A stretch of 30,322 nt of DNA from Candidatus Dormiibacterota bacterium (lineage in GTDB: Bacteria; Chloroflexota; Dormibacteria; Aeolococcales; Aeolococcaceae), in the NCBI GenBank assembly GCA_019236085.1, contig JAFAJR010000091.1:1-30322 (forward strand). The letters are read 5' to 3'. A model generated the notes under the pieces. That model was not told where the DNA came from, ran no database searches, and worked only from the letters and a program-made list of their open reading frames with translations. Shown one piece after another: positions 7,862-14,745 of the stretch. Numbering within the stretch: the first letter of the stretch is position 1; the number at the start of each line of letters is the position of its first letter. Made by a program: the position numbers and the translations under genes.

Positions 7862-8728
7862 ATGAAGCAGACCGATCGCATCGAGGCACTGGGGGCACTC
7901 TTCACGACGTTCCTGAACAAGGCCAAGGACCGCGGATTCATCGTGCTGGACGCGGACAGTGACCACGACCAGTACGCGCAGTTCAAGCTGCACGACGGTG
8001 CACTGCTGGGCGAGGTGAGCTCGCGCCAGTGGCACGAGCCGGAGCGACCCCTCGCACCGGCTTCGGTGGCGGGGCTCGCCGCACTCGGATTCACCGGTGG
8101 TGGACCGGAGAAGAACTTCGCCAAGGACGATCTTCCATCGTCGCCGGCGGAGCTGGCCCGGCTCACGGACTCGCTGCTGCGAACTGCGTACGAGCTCGAC
8201 GACGAGTACAGCGTCACCGTGCACTACCTGGTGTTCAACGACGTGACGCTACCGCGGGCGCAGCACTTCACGCGGGACATGATCGAGAAGCACCTGCGCG
8301 GCAAGGGCGTGCACTTCCTCCGCGACGACGATGGTGACTTCCGCGCCGACTTCCAGTCCGACGAAACGTCCGGACCGGTGGTGGTGTGGCTGGTGGCGTC
8401 AGGCCCTGACGAGACCGTATACACCGTGTCGAGCGTGTCGCCCGACGGGGCGGCACCGGAGCTGCGGACGGAGGCCGTGGAGCGGTGCAACGAGTGGAAC
8501 AACGAGCAGCGCTGGCCCAAGGCAACTGTCTGCGGCTATGAAGGTGCCTGGCATATCCGAACCGCATACGATGTCGACCTCGCCCCTGGCATCACTCAGG
8601 ACCTGTTCGACCAGGTCACGTACAACGCCATCTCAGCGTCGCTCGAGTTCTGGCGCTGGCTCGCTTCCCCGCAGGAGAGCGCCACCACGAGCGGCGACGC
8701 CGGGGACTCGCGAGATGGAGGAGGCTGA
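7862..8728 (+). CDS. TY-Chap/YbjN-domain protein
   Basis: The 288-residue soluble protein appears to have two alpha/beta domains. Residues about 5-115 (FIVLDADSDHDQYAQFKLHD, LAALGFTGGGPEKNF) resemble the N-terminal domain of TY-Chap-type proteins. Residues about 135-270 (DMIEKHLRGKGVHFLRDDDGDFRADF, ALRTEAVERCNEWNNEQRWPKATV, HIRTAYDVDLAPGITQDLF) match the YbjN fold, similar to type III secretion chaperones. Partners of such proteins are mostly unknown; a chaperone-like or regulatory role is inference. The ATG is supported by AGGAGG nine bases upstream. The tail is Ser/Gly/Asp-rich. The TGA stop lies within a perfect 13-base-pair hairpin. The gene is flanked by terminators and appears to be transcribed alone. 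Confidence 0.8.
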   Translation: MKQTDRIEALGALFTTFLNKAKDRGFIVLDADSDHDQYAQFKLHDGALLGEVSSRQWHEPERPLAPASVAGLAALGFTGGGPEKNFAKDDLPSSPAELARLTDSLLRTAYELDDEYSVTVHYLVFNDVTLPRAQHFTRDMIEKHLRGKGVHFLRDDDGDFRADFQSDETSGPVVVWLVASGPDETVYTVSSVSPDGAAPELRTEAVERCNEWNNEQRWPKATVCGYEGAWHIRTAYDVDLAPGITQDLFDQVTYNAISASLEFWRWLASPQESATTSGDAGDSRDGGG

Positions 8729-8743
8729 CAAGCCTCCTCCATC
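8714..8743. terminator. bidirectional hairpin between convergent genes
   Basis: GATGGAGGAGGCT (8714-8726) and AGCCTCCTCCATC (8731-8743) form a perfect 13-base-pair stem with loop GACA. It includes the last codons and the stop of the upstream gene (TGA 8726-8728) and ends ten bases before the stop of the ABC permease on the other strand. There is no T run on either side. It probably terminates both units. Confidence 0.75.
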
Positions 8744-8753
8744 CCACCGGATC

Positions 8754-9617
8754 TCAGTGCACCGCGGCTTTGGAGAACGTGCGCACCGCCAGAGTCACGC
8801 CGAGAACCGCGAACACCGCCACCACGCCGAGGCTGAGCGCCGCCATGGCGGTTGGGTTGCTCATGCCCCAGATGTTCGTGAGCCCGCTCGCCCGCGCTCC
8901 CATCAGTCCGTACCGCACCACCGCCAGCGCATGCGTCAACGGCAGGAACTTGGCGAACACATCGAGGAAGCCGGGAAGAACGCTGATGGGGAACAGCGAG
9001 CCGGCGAAGAACCAGGGCACGATCGCCACCGCCGGCGTCGCGCTGATGAACTCCTCCTGGCGGCCGATGCGGCTGGCCATCGCTTCTGCGATGCCGTACA
9101 TCCCGATCGTGAACAGGAGCACCGCACCCACGAACCAGGCAAGGCCCGCCGCGGTGATGTCGAACGTTGCGCCGCGGATTGCAGCCAGCACCACGAGGAC
9201 CGCGAGCTGCACGGCGGTGATGGCGACCACCACCACCAGGTTGCCCAGCACCAGCAACGCCCGCCGCACCGGGGCGGCCAGCAGCTCACGCTGCGCACCG
9301 CTGAGGCGGTCGACGATGACGCTGAGCCCGGCAAACTGCGTATTGAGCGGGATCAGCAGGCCGACGGTCGCCAGCGCCACGAACGACATGTAATCGACGC
9401 CGCCGTGCGTGGCGCCGAGTGCGTCGCGCAACGCCGGCGCGATCACCAGGGCGAACAGCACCGGTGTCAGCAGCGGCACCACCAGCTCGCGCGGCGTGCG
9501 GACGCTCAGGGCAAAGCGCCGGGCTGCAAGGGTCCGTAGCGCATTGAAAGCAGCGGGTCGCGGCGCGGCGCTGCGTGTCCTCACAGGCAGCGGACGGATG
9601 GCGGTCATGGTCGTCAT
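8754..9617 (-). CDS. ABC-2 type transporter permease (DrrB-like)
   Basis: The 287-residue protein has about six membrane helices, for example LVVPLLTPVLFALVIAP, LVVVVAITAVQLAVLVVLAAI and LGVVAVFAVLGVTLAV, plus the ABC-2 signature region near the fourth and fifth helices with AVVRYGLMG. The N-terminal 30 residues are cytoplasmic and basic. With the preceding ATPase it forms a drug- or lipid-type exporter in the DrrAB group; substrate not predictable. ATG 9617 is chosen because AAGGAG lies eight bases upstream; the open frame upstream reaches 9650. The gene follows the ATPase stop by 39 bases in the same operon, and that operon has an ECF41-like promoter. It ends next to a bidirectional terminator. 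Confidence 0.92.
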   Translation of the reverse strand: MTTMTAIRPLPVRTRSAAPRPAAFNALRTLAARRFALSVRTPRELVVPLLTPVLFALVIAPALRDALGATHGGVDYMSFVALATVGLLIPLNTQFAGLSVIVDRLSGAQRELLAAPVRRALLVLGNLVVVVAITAVQLAVLVVLAAIRGATFDITAAGLAWFVGAVLLFTIGMYGIAEAMASRIGRQEEFISATPAVAIVPWFFAGSLFPISVLPGFLDVFAKFLPLTHALAVVRYGLMGARASGLTNIWGMSNPTAMAALSLGVVAVFAVLGVTLAVRTFSKAAVH

Positions 9618-9656
9618 CACGAGTTCTCCTTGTGCAGCAAATGAATCCAACGTCAG

Positions 9657-10604
9657 TTACGCGGCGCCGGCGAAGGTGTTGCCGGTGAGCCGCAGGTACA
9701 CGTCGTCAAGCGACGGCTGGCGCGTCGCCAGCGCCGTGATGTCGAGGCTCATGCCCCTGATGGCGGCGACCACCTCCGGTGCATCGCCGTTGCGCATCGG
9801 CAGCGTCACGGTGCCGCCGACGACAAAGGCCGCGTCGTCGGCAATGCCCCGTCCACGGAGCATCGACAGGGCATGCGAACCGTCGCCACGCACGCGCAGC
9901 TCCACCACCTCGTGGCCGAGCGATGCGAGCAACGCAGGCGGCGTGTCGAGCGCCACGATCTCGCCTTCGTGCATGATCGCCACCCGGTCACACAGGCGCT
10001 CAGCCTCATCGAGGTAGTGCGTTGTGAGCAAGATTGTCATGCCAGTGCTGCGCAGGCCGGCGATGACATCGATCAGCTCGTGACGAATGCGGGGATCGAG
10101 CCCCACGGTCGGTTCGTCCAAAAACAACACCTGCGGGTCCGACACCAGCGCGCGTGCGATCTCCAGACGCCGCCGCTGGCCACCGCTGTAGATGGCGACT
10201 GGACGGTCGATGATGTCGCTGATGCCGAGCGTTGCACTCAGCTCGTCGATGCGCGCAGCGCCGCCGACGTTCCAGAGTCGCGAATGGATCTCGACGTTGC
10301 GCCGTCCGGTCAGTGTGAGGTCCAGCACCTGGTCCTGGAACACGACGCTGCTCGCCGCACGCGCAGCCAGCGGCTCGCGCACCACGTCGTGTCCGGCCAC
10401 GCGCGCGGCGCCGCCGGTGGGCCGCACCGTGGTGGTGAGGATGCCGATCGTCGTCGACTTTCCCGCGCCGTTCGGCCCCAGCAGTCCGAACACCTCGCCA
10501 CGTGACACCGTGAAGTCGATGCCTCGCACCGCCTCTACGCCGCCTGCGTACACCTTGCGCAGCGACTGCACTTCAATCGCCGCACCGTCAATCTCATCAT
10601 TCAT
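9657..10604 (-). CDS. ABC transporter ATP-binding protein (DrrA-like)
   Basis: A 315-residue ABC ATPase with every motif: Walker A GPNGAGKST (43-51), Q-loop VVFQDQ (about 87-92), signature YSGGQRRRLEIAR (139-151), Walker B VLFLDEPT (159-166), D-loop GLD and switch His196 (TTH). The C-terminal 90 residues (VVELRVRGDGS to PSLDDVYLRLTG) are the extension typical of DrrA/CcmA-type exporter ATPases. It powers the permease encoded next. ATG 10604 is supported by GAGGAG eight bases upstream; the longer frame from 10700 would run through the promoter. On the minus strand, TGTCACA-N16-CGTC lies about 50-80 bases upstream, so control by the divergently encoded ECF41 sigma factor is likely. Confidence 0.95.
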   Translation of the reverse strand: MNDEIDGAAIEVQSLRKVYAGGVEAVRGIDFTVSRGEVFGLLGPNGAGKSTTIGILTTTVRPTGGAARVAGHDVVREPLAARAASSVVFQDQVLDLTLTGRRNVEIHSRLWNVGGAARIDELSATLGISDIIDRPVAIYSGGQRRRLEIARALVSDPQVLFLDEPTVGLDPRIRHELIDVIAGLRSTGMTILLTTHYLDEAERLCDRVAIMHEGEIVALDTPPALLASLGHEVVELRVRGDGSHALSMLRGRGIADDAAFVVGGTVTLPMRNGDAPEVVAAIRGMSLDITALATRQPSLDDVYLRLTGNTFAGAA

Positions 10605-10656
10605 CGTCGCTTCTCCTCGATGGTCGCCATCGCCGCGTCTGCGGCAGCGTGGAATG

Positions 10657-10683
10657 GACGGCCTCATACCCTTCGGTGTGACA
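10657..10683 (-). promoter_or_regulatory. ECF41-type promoter of the ABC exporter operon
   Basis: On the minus strand TGTCACA (10683-10677) is followed by 16 bases and CGTC (10660-10657). This equals the ECF41 target promoter as I recall it from published work, and is identical in both boxes and spacing to the divergent site in front of the sigma gene. Transcription would start near 10650, leaving a leader of about 45 bases before the ATPase gene. Confidence 0.75.
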
Positions 10684-10694
10684 CCCGCGGCTGA

Positions 10695-10721
10695 TGTCAC
10701 ATCGCGGCCCCCTGCTTCGTC
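10695..10721 (+). promoter_or_regulatory. ECF41-type autoregulatory promoter of the sigma gene
   Basis: TGTCACA (10695-10701), 16 bases, CGTC (10718-10721). Transcription would start near 10728, which fits the ATG at 10755 better than the earlier in-frame ATG at 10731. ECF41 factors characteristically transcribe their own gene. Confidence 0.78.
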
Positions 10722-10754
10722 CTACAGTGGATGCGAGCCCATGAGGACAGCGCC

Positions 10755-11699
10755 ATGAAGCAGCCCGAGTCCAGCGATCCGATCGTCCTCGCGGCGTGGC
10801 ACGAGCACCGCGGCCACCTGCTCGACGTCGCGTACCGCATGCTGGGCTCTGTCAGCGACGCCGAGGACGTGGTGCAGGACGCCTTCGCGCGCCTGCTTCG
10901 TGCGGACACTGGGTCGATCGACGACGTGCGCGCCTGGCTGGTCGTGGTCACCAGCCGGCTTTGCCTCGACCAGCTGCGATCCGCTCGGGTTCGCCGCGAG
11001 GCGTACGTCGGCCCGTGGCTTCCCGAGCCGGTCATCGCCGTGGACGAGCAACTGCTTCCCGAGGAGCGCATCACGCTCGATGAGAGCGTGCGGATGGCGC
11101 TGCTGCTCGTGCTCGAACGCCTATCGCCCGCGGAACGAGTTGCGTTCATCCTCCACGACGTCTTCGAGTACTCCTTCGATGACATCTCTCGGGTGATGGG
11201 CAAGACCTCCGCCGCATGCCGCCAGCTGGCGAGCAGGGCGAGGCGTCATGTGAACCAGGAGGGCGCCGGGTTGCGCGGTGTCATCGACCCGGTCGAGGCA
11301 CGCCGTGTCGCCGACCGCTTCATCGCCGCGGCGACGACCGGCGATCTGCACGGTCTGCTCGAGCTGCTGGACCCCGAGGCGGCAGGCTGGACCGACTCCG
11401 GCGGCCTTGTCGCGGCACCGCGCGACCGCCTGGTTGGGCGGCAGCGCGTTGCCGAACGGTTCCTGTGGTGGCTGCGCACCTTCGAGATCACGCTCGAACC
11501 CATGCCCGTGAACGCTGCAGCAGGTGCACTGGCGATGCAGCACGGAGACCTCATGGCGGTGCTGGTGTTCGAGATCGACTCGGGCCGGGTCGCGACCATC
11601 CATTCGGTGGCCAACCCCGAGAAGCTGCGCCATGTCAAGGCGGCGCTCGACCGCGCTGCCGCACAATCGGACGGTGCCGCCAGCAGTCTGGCTCACTGA
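10755..11699 (+). CDS. ECF41-group RNA polymerase sigma factor (SigJ-like)
   Basis: The 314-residue protein has sigma region 2 (about residues 14-80: HLLDVAYRMLGSVSDAEDVV, VRAWLVVVTSRLCLDQLRS), region 4 (about 115-165: LERLSPAERVAFILHDVF, DDISRVMGKTSAACRQLASR) and a C-terminal SnoaL/NTF2-like extension (about 180-300). Three marks of ECF41 are visible: the linker WLPEP (88-92), DSGG (214-217; family DGGG) and NPEKL (287-291; family NPDKL). In this group the fused C-terminal domain replaces an anti-sigma factor. ATG 10755 has GAGG upstream; ATG 10731 is possible but would almost touch the predicted transcription start. The neighbour is an ABC exporter, not the carboxymuconolactone-decarboxylase or oxidoreductase genes commonly linked to ECF41. 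Confidence 0.94.
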   Translation: MKQPESSDPIVLAAWHEHRGHLLDVAYRMLGSVSDAEDVVQDAFARLLRADTGSIDDVRAWLVVVTSRLCLDQLRSARVRREAYVGPWLPEPVIAVDEQLLPEERITLDESVRMALLLVLERLSPAERVAFILHDVFEYSFDDISRVMGKTSAACRQLASRARRHVNQEGAGLRGVIDPVEARRVADRFIAAATTGDLHGLLELLDPEAAGWTDSGGLVAAPRDRLVGRQRVAERFLWWLRTFEITLEPMPVNAAAGALAMQHGDLMAVLVFEIDSGRVATIHSVANPEKLRHVKAALDRAAAQSDGAASSLAH

Positions 11700-12585
11700 C
11701 ACCATTCCCGATTCGCTGCGCACGGTGCTGCCGGACGGCATCGACGTGCACGTTGCGCCGCCCGCCTTGCCCGATCATCTCGGCTCGGGCGAGATGCTCA
11801 TCGGCCAGTTCTCACCCGAACGCACAGTCGATGTGATGCGTCGCATCGATGGCCTGCGCGTCGTGCAGGTCATGAGTGCCGGCGTCGATTCCATCGTGCC
11901 GCAGATGGCGTCCGGCGTCATCTTGTGCAACGGCTCCGGCGTGCACGACTCATCTGTGGCCGAATGGGTGGTGATGGCGACACTCGCGATGCGCCGCAAG
12001 CTGCCTGAACACGTCCTCTCGCAACAGTCTCAGCATTGGGAGTGGACCAGCGGCGGGGCCGACCTCGAAGACGCCACGGTGCTCATCGTCGGATACGGCT
12101 CCATCGGCGCTGCGGTGGAGGCGCGCGTGCTTCCCTTCGGAGCACGCGTCGAGCGCGTGGCCCGAACAACACGAGACGGCGTGCACGCTGCAGACGATCT
12201 GTCGTCCCTGCTGCCTCAGGCCGACGTCGTCGTCATCCTGGTGCCGCTCACAGCCGCGACGCACCACATTGTCGACGCCGCGTTCATCACGCGCATGAAG
12301 CCCGGCGCCCTGCTGGTCAACGCGGCACGGGGGCCCGTCGTCGACACCGACGCACTGCTCGAGGCGCTGCGAGCCGAGCGCATCGCGGCAGCGCTTGATG
12401 TGACCGATCCGGAGCCTCTGCCTGACGGCCATCCGCTGTGGTCGGCGCCGAATGTACTCATCACGCCGCACATCGGCGGCGCTGTGACGCGAGTGTTCGA
12501 ACGTGGATGGCGGTTCGCCGGCGAGCAGGTGCGGCGCTACATCGCCGGCGAGCCACTGCGCAACGTCGTCAGCGACGGGTACTGA
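11674..12585 (+). CDS. D-2-hydroxyacid dehydrogenase, NAD-binding
   Basis: The 303-residue protein has the two-domain D-2-hydroxyacid dehydrogenase plan. The nucleotide-binding domain has GYGSIG (140-145). The catalytic triad is visible: Arg219 (NAARGPVVD), Glu247 (DVTDPEPLP) and His266 (TPHIGGA). These enzymes interconvert 2-keto acids and D-2-hydroxyacids with NAD(P)H; candidates include glyoxylate, hydroxypyruvate and phosphoglycerate. Substrate is not determined, although a glycerate kinase lies 11 kb away. The start GTG 11674 lies within the end of the sigma gene (26-base overlap), implying read-through from the sigma promoter and coupled translation. The frame remains open further upstream, but that part is out of frame with, and inside, the sigma gene. 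Confidence 0.92.
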   Translation: MPPAVWLTDTIPDSLRTVLPDGIDVHVAPPALPDHLGSGEMLIGQFSPERTVDVMRRIDGLRVVQVMSAGVDSIVPQMASGVILCNGSGVHDSSVAEWVVMATLAMRRKLPEHVLSQQSQHWEWTSGGADLEDATVLIVGYGSIGAAVEARVLPFGARVERVARTTRDGVHAADDLSSLLPQADVVVILVPLTAATHHIVDAAFITRMKPGALLVNAARGPVVDTDALLEALRAERIAAALDVTDPEPLPDGHPLWSAPNVLITPHIGGAVTRVFERGWRFAGEQVRRYIAGEPLRNVVSDGY

Positions 12586-12623
12586 GGGACCGCCGGCGTC
12601 GCCCGGCCGCAACCGGCCCCTGT

Positions 12624-12629
12624 TACGCT
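12624..12629 (+). promoter_or_regulatory. -10 box TACGCT, leaderless start
   Basis: TACGCT ends five bases before the GTG at 12635, so transcription should begin at or next to the start codon. No clear -35 is seen. Confidence 0.45.
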
Positions 12630-12634
12630 GCGGC

Positions 12635-13648
12635 GTGGAGGTTGTGAGACTGCCCCGGTTCCCCCTTCGCCTGCTGCGCCGCTACTGGGCCGAGCTGTTC
12701 GCGTTTGCGGGTCTGGTCGCCCTCATCATCGGCGTCAACCCGCCCAAGCTGGGCCATGCATTCGCCCATGTCAGCTGGCCCCTGGCGCTGGGCATGGTGC
12801 CCGTAGTGCTCGCGCTCTACCTCTGCCGCGGCACTGCATGGTGGTATGCGCTGCGTGGCATCGGCGAGCACGCGCGCTTCTCGCAGGTGCAGACGATCGA
12901 GCTCGCCGGCCAGGTGATGATCATCCTTCCGATGGGCGACCTCGCCCGGGTCGCCATGGTGCGCGACGCCGACCGCGAGCACGGCATCGGCGCCATCACC
13001 GCGACCGTAGCGTTGCAGGAGCTGCTGTACATGTGGATGGTGAGCCTCGGTGCGCTGCCGCAGCTCGCGCAGCGCCACGACGTCGCGCTGTTCATGCTCA
13101 TCTCCACCTTCGGCTTCGGCTTCGTGTTCGCCGTCATCCTCTGGGAGCCGTTGTACCAGCGCGCGATCCGCATCGTGGAGCACGTGCGCGTGCTGCGCCG
13201 TTTCGACCAGCAGCTGCACGAAATACGGCCCGCCTTCGTCACGTTGTGCAAGCCACGTACGCTCCTGCCAATCGCTGCATACCAAGCGCTTGCGGCAGTG
13301 CTCTCGTTCTTCCTCTTCTACATGGCGCTGCTCGCAGTTGGGGTCACCAATGTCTCGTACATCACCGCTGTGTTCGTGCTCGGCGTCAGCTACACCTTCT
13401 CAGCGATCAGCTTTCTGCCCCTTGGCATCGGCGCCTTCGAGGGCCTGCTGACGGTCATCATGCTCACCTACGGCATCCCTGCCGCAACCGGCGCCGCGGC
13501 GGCGCTCATCTACCGCGGCTACAACGACGTACTCATGGCGGCGATCGGCGGGCCCGCATTGTTGTTTGTGCGGCGCATGCAGCGCAGCGGTCGGTGGCGC
13601 GGTGCTGCACCTGCGGAACCACGCCGCACGGTAACCGCCACGAGCTGA
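12635..13648 (+). CDS. UPF0104 / lysylphosphatidylglycerol synthase-type flippase-like membrane protein
   Basis: The 337-residue protein has about eight membrane helices and family landmarks: LYLCRGTAWWYALRGIG after the second helix, ELAGQVMIILPMGDLARVAMVRD and, near the end, FLPLGIGAFEGLLTVIML followed by ALIYRGYNDVL. This is the membrane part of the MprF/YbhN family without the catalytic domain, so a lipid flippase-like or lipid-linked role is plausible but unproven. The C-terminal tail is basic. GTG 12635 is preferred because a TACGCT -10 box ends five bases before it; GTG 12644 follows GGAGG too closely to use it. The DUF2269 gene begins 21 bases after the stop but with its own -10 box. 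Confidence 0.85.
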   Translation: MEVVRLPRFPLRLLRRYWAELFAFAGLVALIIGVNPPKLGHAFAHVSWPLALGMVPVVLALYLCRGTAWWYALRGIGEHARFSQVQTIELAGQVMIILPMGDLARVAMVRDADREHGIGAITATVALQELLYMWMVSLGALPQLAQRHDVALFMLISTFGFGFVFAVILWEPLYQRAIRIVEHVRVLRRFDQQLHEIRPAFVTLCKPRTLLPIAAYQALAAVLSFFLFYMALLAVGVTNVSYITAVFVLGVSYTFSAISFLPLGIGAFEGLLTVIMLTYGIPAATGAAAALIYRGYNDVLMAAIGGPALLFVRRMQRSGRWRGAAPAEPRRTVTATS

Positions 13649-13656
13649 TCTCCGGC

Positions 13657-13662
13657 TACAAT
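13657..13662 (+). promoter_or_regulatory. -10 box TACAAT, leaderless start
   Basis: TACAAT ends seven bases before the ATG at 13670, the spacing expected if the mRNA begins at the start codon. No Shine-Dalgarno is present. Confidence 0.5.
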
Positions 13663-13669
13663 CCGCGCC

Positions 13670-14125
13670 ATGGCGTGGTGGTACTCCCTGCTGCTGACGA
13701 TCCACATCCTGTCGGCGATCACCGCCGTTGGGTCCAACCTGACCTATGGCGTGTGGGCCGCACGAGGAACCATCGAGTCGCAGCACCTCGCGTTCGTCCT
13801 GCGCGGCATCAAGTTCATCGACGACCGCATCGCCAACCCTGCGTACGGCCTGCTGCTTGCGACCGGCGTGACCATGTGGCTCACCACGTGGCCGCTGGGA
13901 ACACGCTGGATCATCTCCGGCCTCATCCTGTATGCCTTGGTCGCGGTGCTCGCCATCACCATGATCTCGCCTGCGCTGAACAAGGAGATCGCGGCCGTCG
14001 AAACTCAGGGACCCACGTCCCCTGAAGCGCTGGCCTATGCCTCCCGGGTGCGCGGCGTCGGCATCTTCGTGAGCGTCGTGGTGCTCGCCATCGTTTTCGT
14101 GATGGTGTTCAAGCCCGCATTCTGA
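13670..14125 (+). CDS. DUF2269-type integral membrane protein
   Basis: The 151-residue protein has four membrane helices: about residues 4-26 (LLLTIHILSAITAVGSNLTY), 57-76, 82-102 (SGLILYALVAVLAITMI) and 128-148. The opening WWYSLLLTIHILSA, with His12 early in the first helix, and the middle DRIANPAYGLLLATGVTMWL match the DUF2269 family of predicted integral membrane proteins, of unknown function. A perfect-looking -10 box seven bases before the ATG indicates leaderless translation. The gene converges with the MDMPI-fold gene at 14137, 11 bases between the stops. Confidence 0.82.
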   Translation: MAWWYSLLLTIHILSAITAVGSNLTYGVWAARGTIESQHLAFVLRGIKFIDDRIANPAYGLLLATGVTMWLTTWPLGTRWIISGLILYALVAVLAITMISPALNKEIAAVETQGPTSPEALAYASRVRGVGIFVSVVVLAIVFVMVFKPAF

Positions 14126-14140
14126 TCGGGCTGGGATCAG
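14122..14140. terminator. weak hairpin between convergent genes
   Basis: CTGATC (14122-14127) pairs with GATCAG (14135-14140) around a seven-base loop. It contains the TGA stop of the DUF2269 gene and reaches the end of the convergent gene. At six base pairs it is a weak candidate. Confidence 0.3.
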
Positions 14141-14727
14141 ACGTGGCGGCCGAGAAAGGCCGCCAGGCGGTCTGTGGGACATGCATCTGCCGGCGCCGGG
14201 CGCTCCGGACCGTACACACCCGTGTCTCGCGGCACCAGGTACTTCAACAGGTGCAGCACACGCAGACATTCGTCTGCGACGTCGGGAGCGAGGTCGGTGG
14301 GCTGCCCCGTGGCTCGCGCCAGGTCCCAGGCGTGCACCAGCATGTCGTTGGTGCAGTGCTGCACGGTGGCAGCGATGGACAGCGCCCCGAACGGCGTGAA
14401 GAAGCACGGCTCGACGACGTGGTCGGAGATGAACGCCAGTGCCGTGCGCTCCACCGAGTGCGCGAAGGCCGCGGTCAGAAAGGCGTCGTCCACCCACTGT
14501 TGATCCTGGTGCGTGCGTCCCGCGACGGTGTCTCCGTACAGTTCGTTGACATCGATCACGTGGTGGATGAGCTCACGCACGTTCCAGGCGGGACACGGCG
14601 TGAAGTTCGTCATGCGGTGCCGCGGGATGCCGCGCAGCACGCGCATGATGGCATCGCATGCCAGCGCATAGTCGCTGAGCAGCGTCTCGCTGAAGCGCAG
14701 GGCCGGCCCGCCTCCCGCCACCGCCAT
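14137..14727 (-). CDS. TIGR03086-type DinB/maleylpyruvate-isomerase-fold protein
   Basis: The 196-residue protein is an all-helical MDMPI_N/DinB-like fold. Visible family parts are CPAWNVRELIHHVIDVNELY (usually CPGWTVRDLVNHV), the late HAWDLARATGQPTDLAPDV, and a tail ending RLAAFLGRHV. The metal-ligand candidates are His in the first motif (LIHHV) and His in MLVHAWDLA. Members bind a metal and may act as mycothiol- or bacillithiol-dependent enzymes; substrate unknown. ATG 14727 is chosen because a TATCGT -10 box lies eight bases upstream. The upstream permease gene ends 18 bases before, so read-through is also possible. Confidence 0.87.
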   Translation of the reverse strand: MAVAGGGPALRFSETLLSDYALACDAIMRVLRGIPRHRMTNFTPCPAWNVRELIHHVIDVNELYGDTVAGRTHQDQQWVDDAFLTAAFAHSVERTALAFISDHVVEPCFFTPFGALSIAATVQHCTNDMLVHAWDLARATGQPTDLAPDVADECLRVLHLLKYLVPRDTGVYGPERPAPADACPTDRLAAFLGRHV

Positions 14728-14735
14728 CGGTGCGG

Positions 14736-14741
14736 ACGATA
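14736..14741 (-). promoter_or_regulatory. -10 box TATCGT, leaderless start
   Basis: On the minus strand TATCGT is followed by eight bases and the ATG at 14727. This suggests a separate promoter inside the permease-MDMPI junction. Confidence 0.4.
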
Positions 14742-14745
14742 GCAA

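Noticed and set aside
13400..14497. Minus-strand open frame crossing the UPF0104, DUF2269 and MDMPI genes
   Set aside because: It is antisense to two supported genes and out of frame with the third; no domain or ribosome site.
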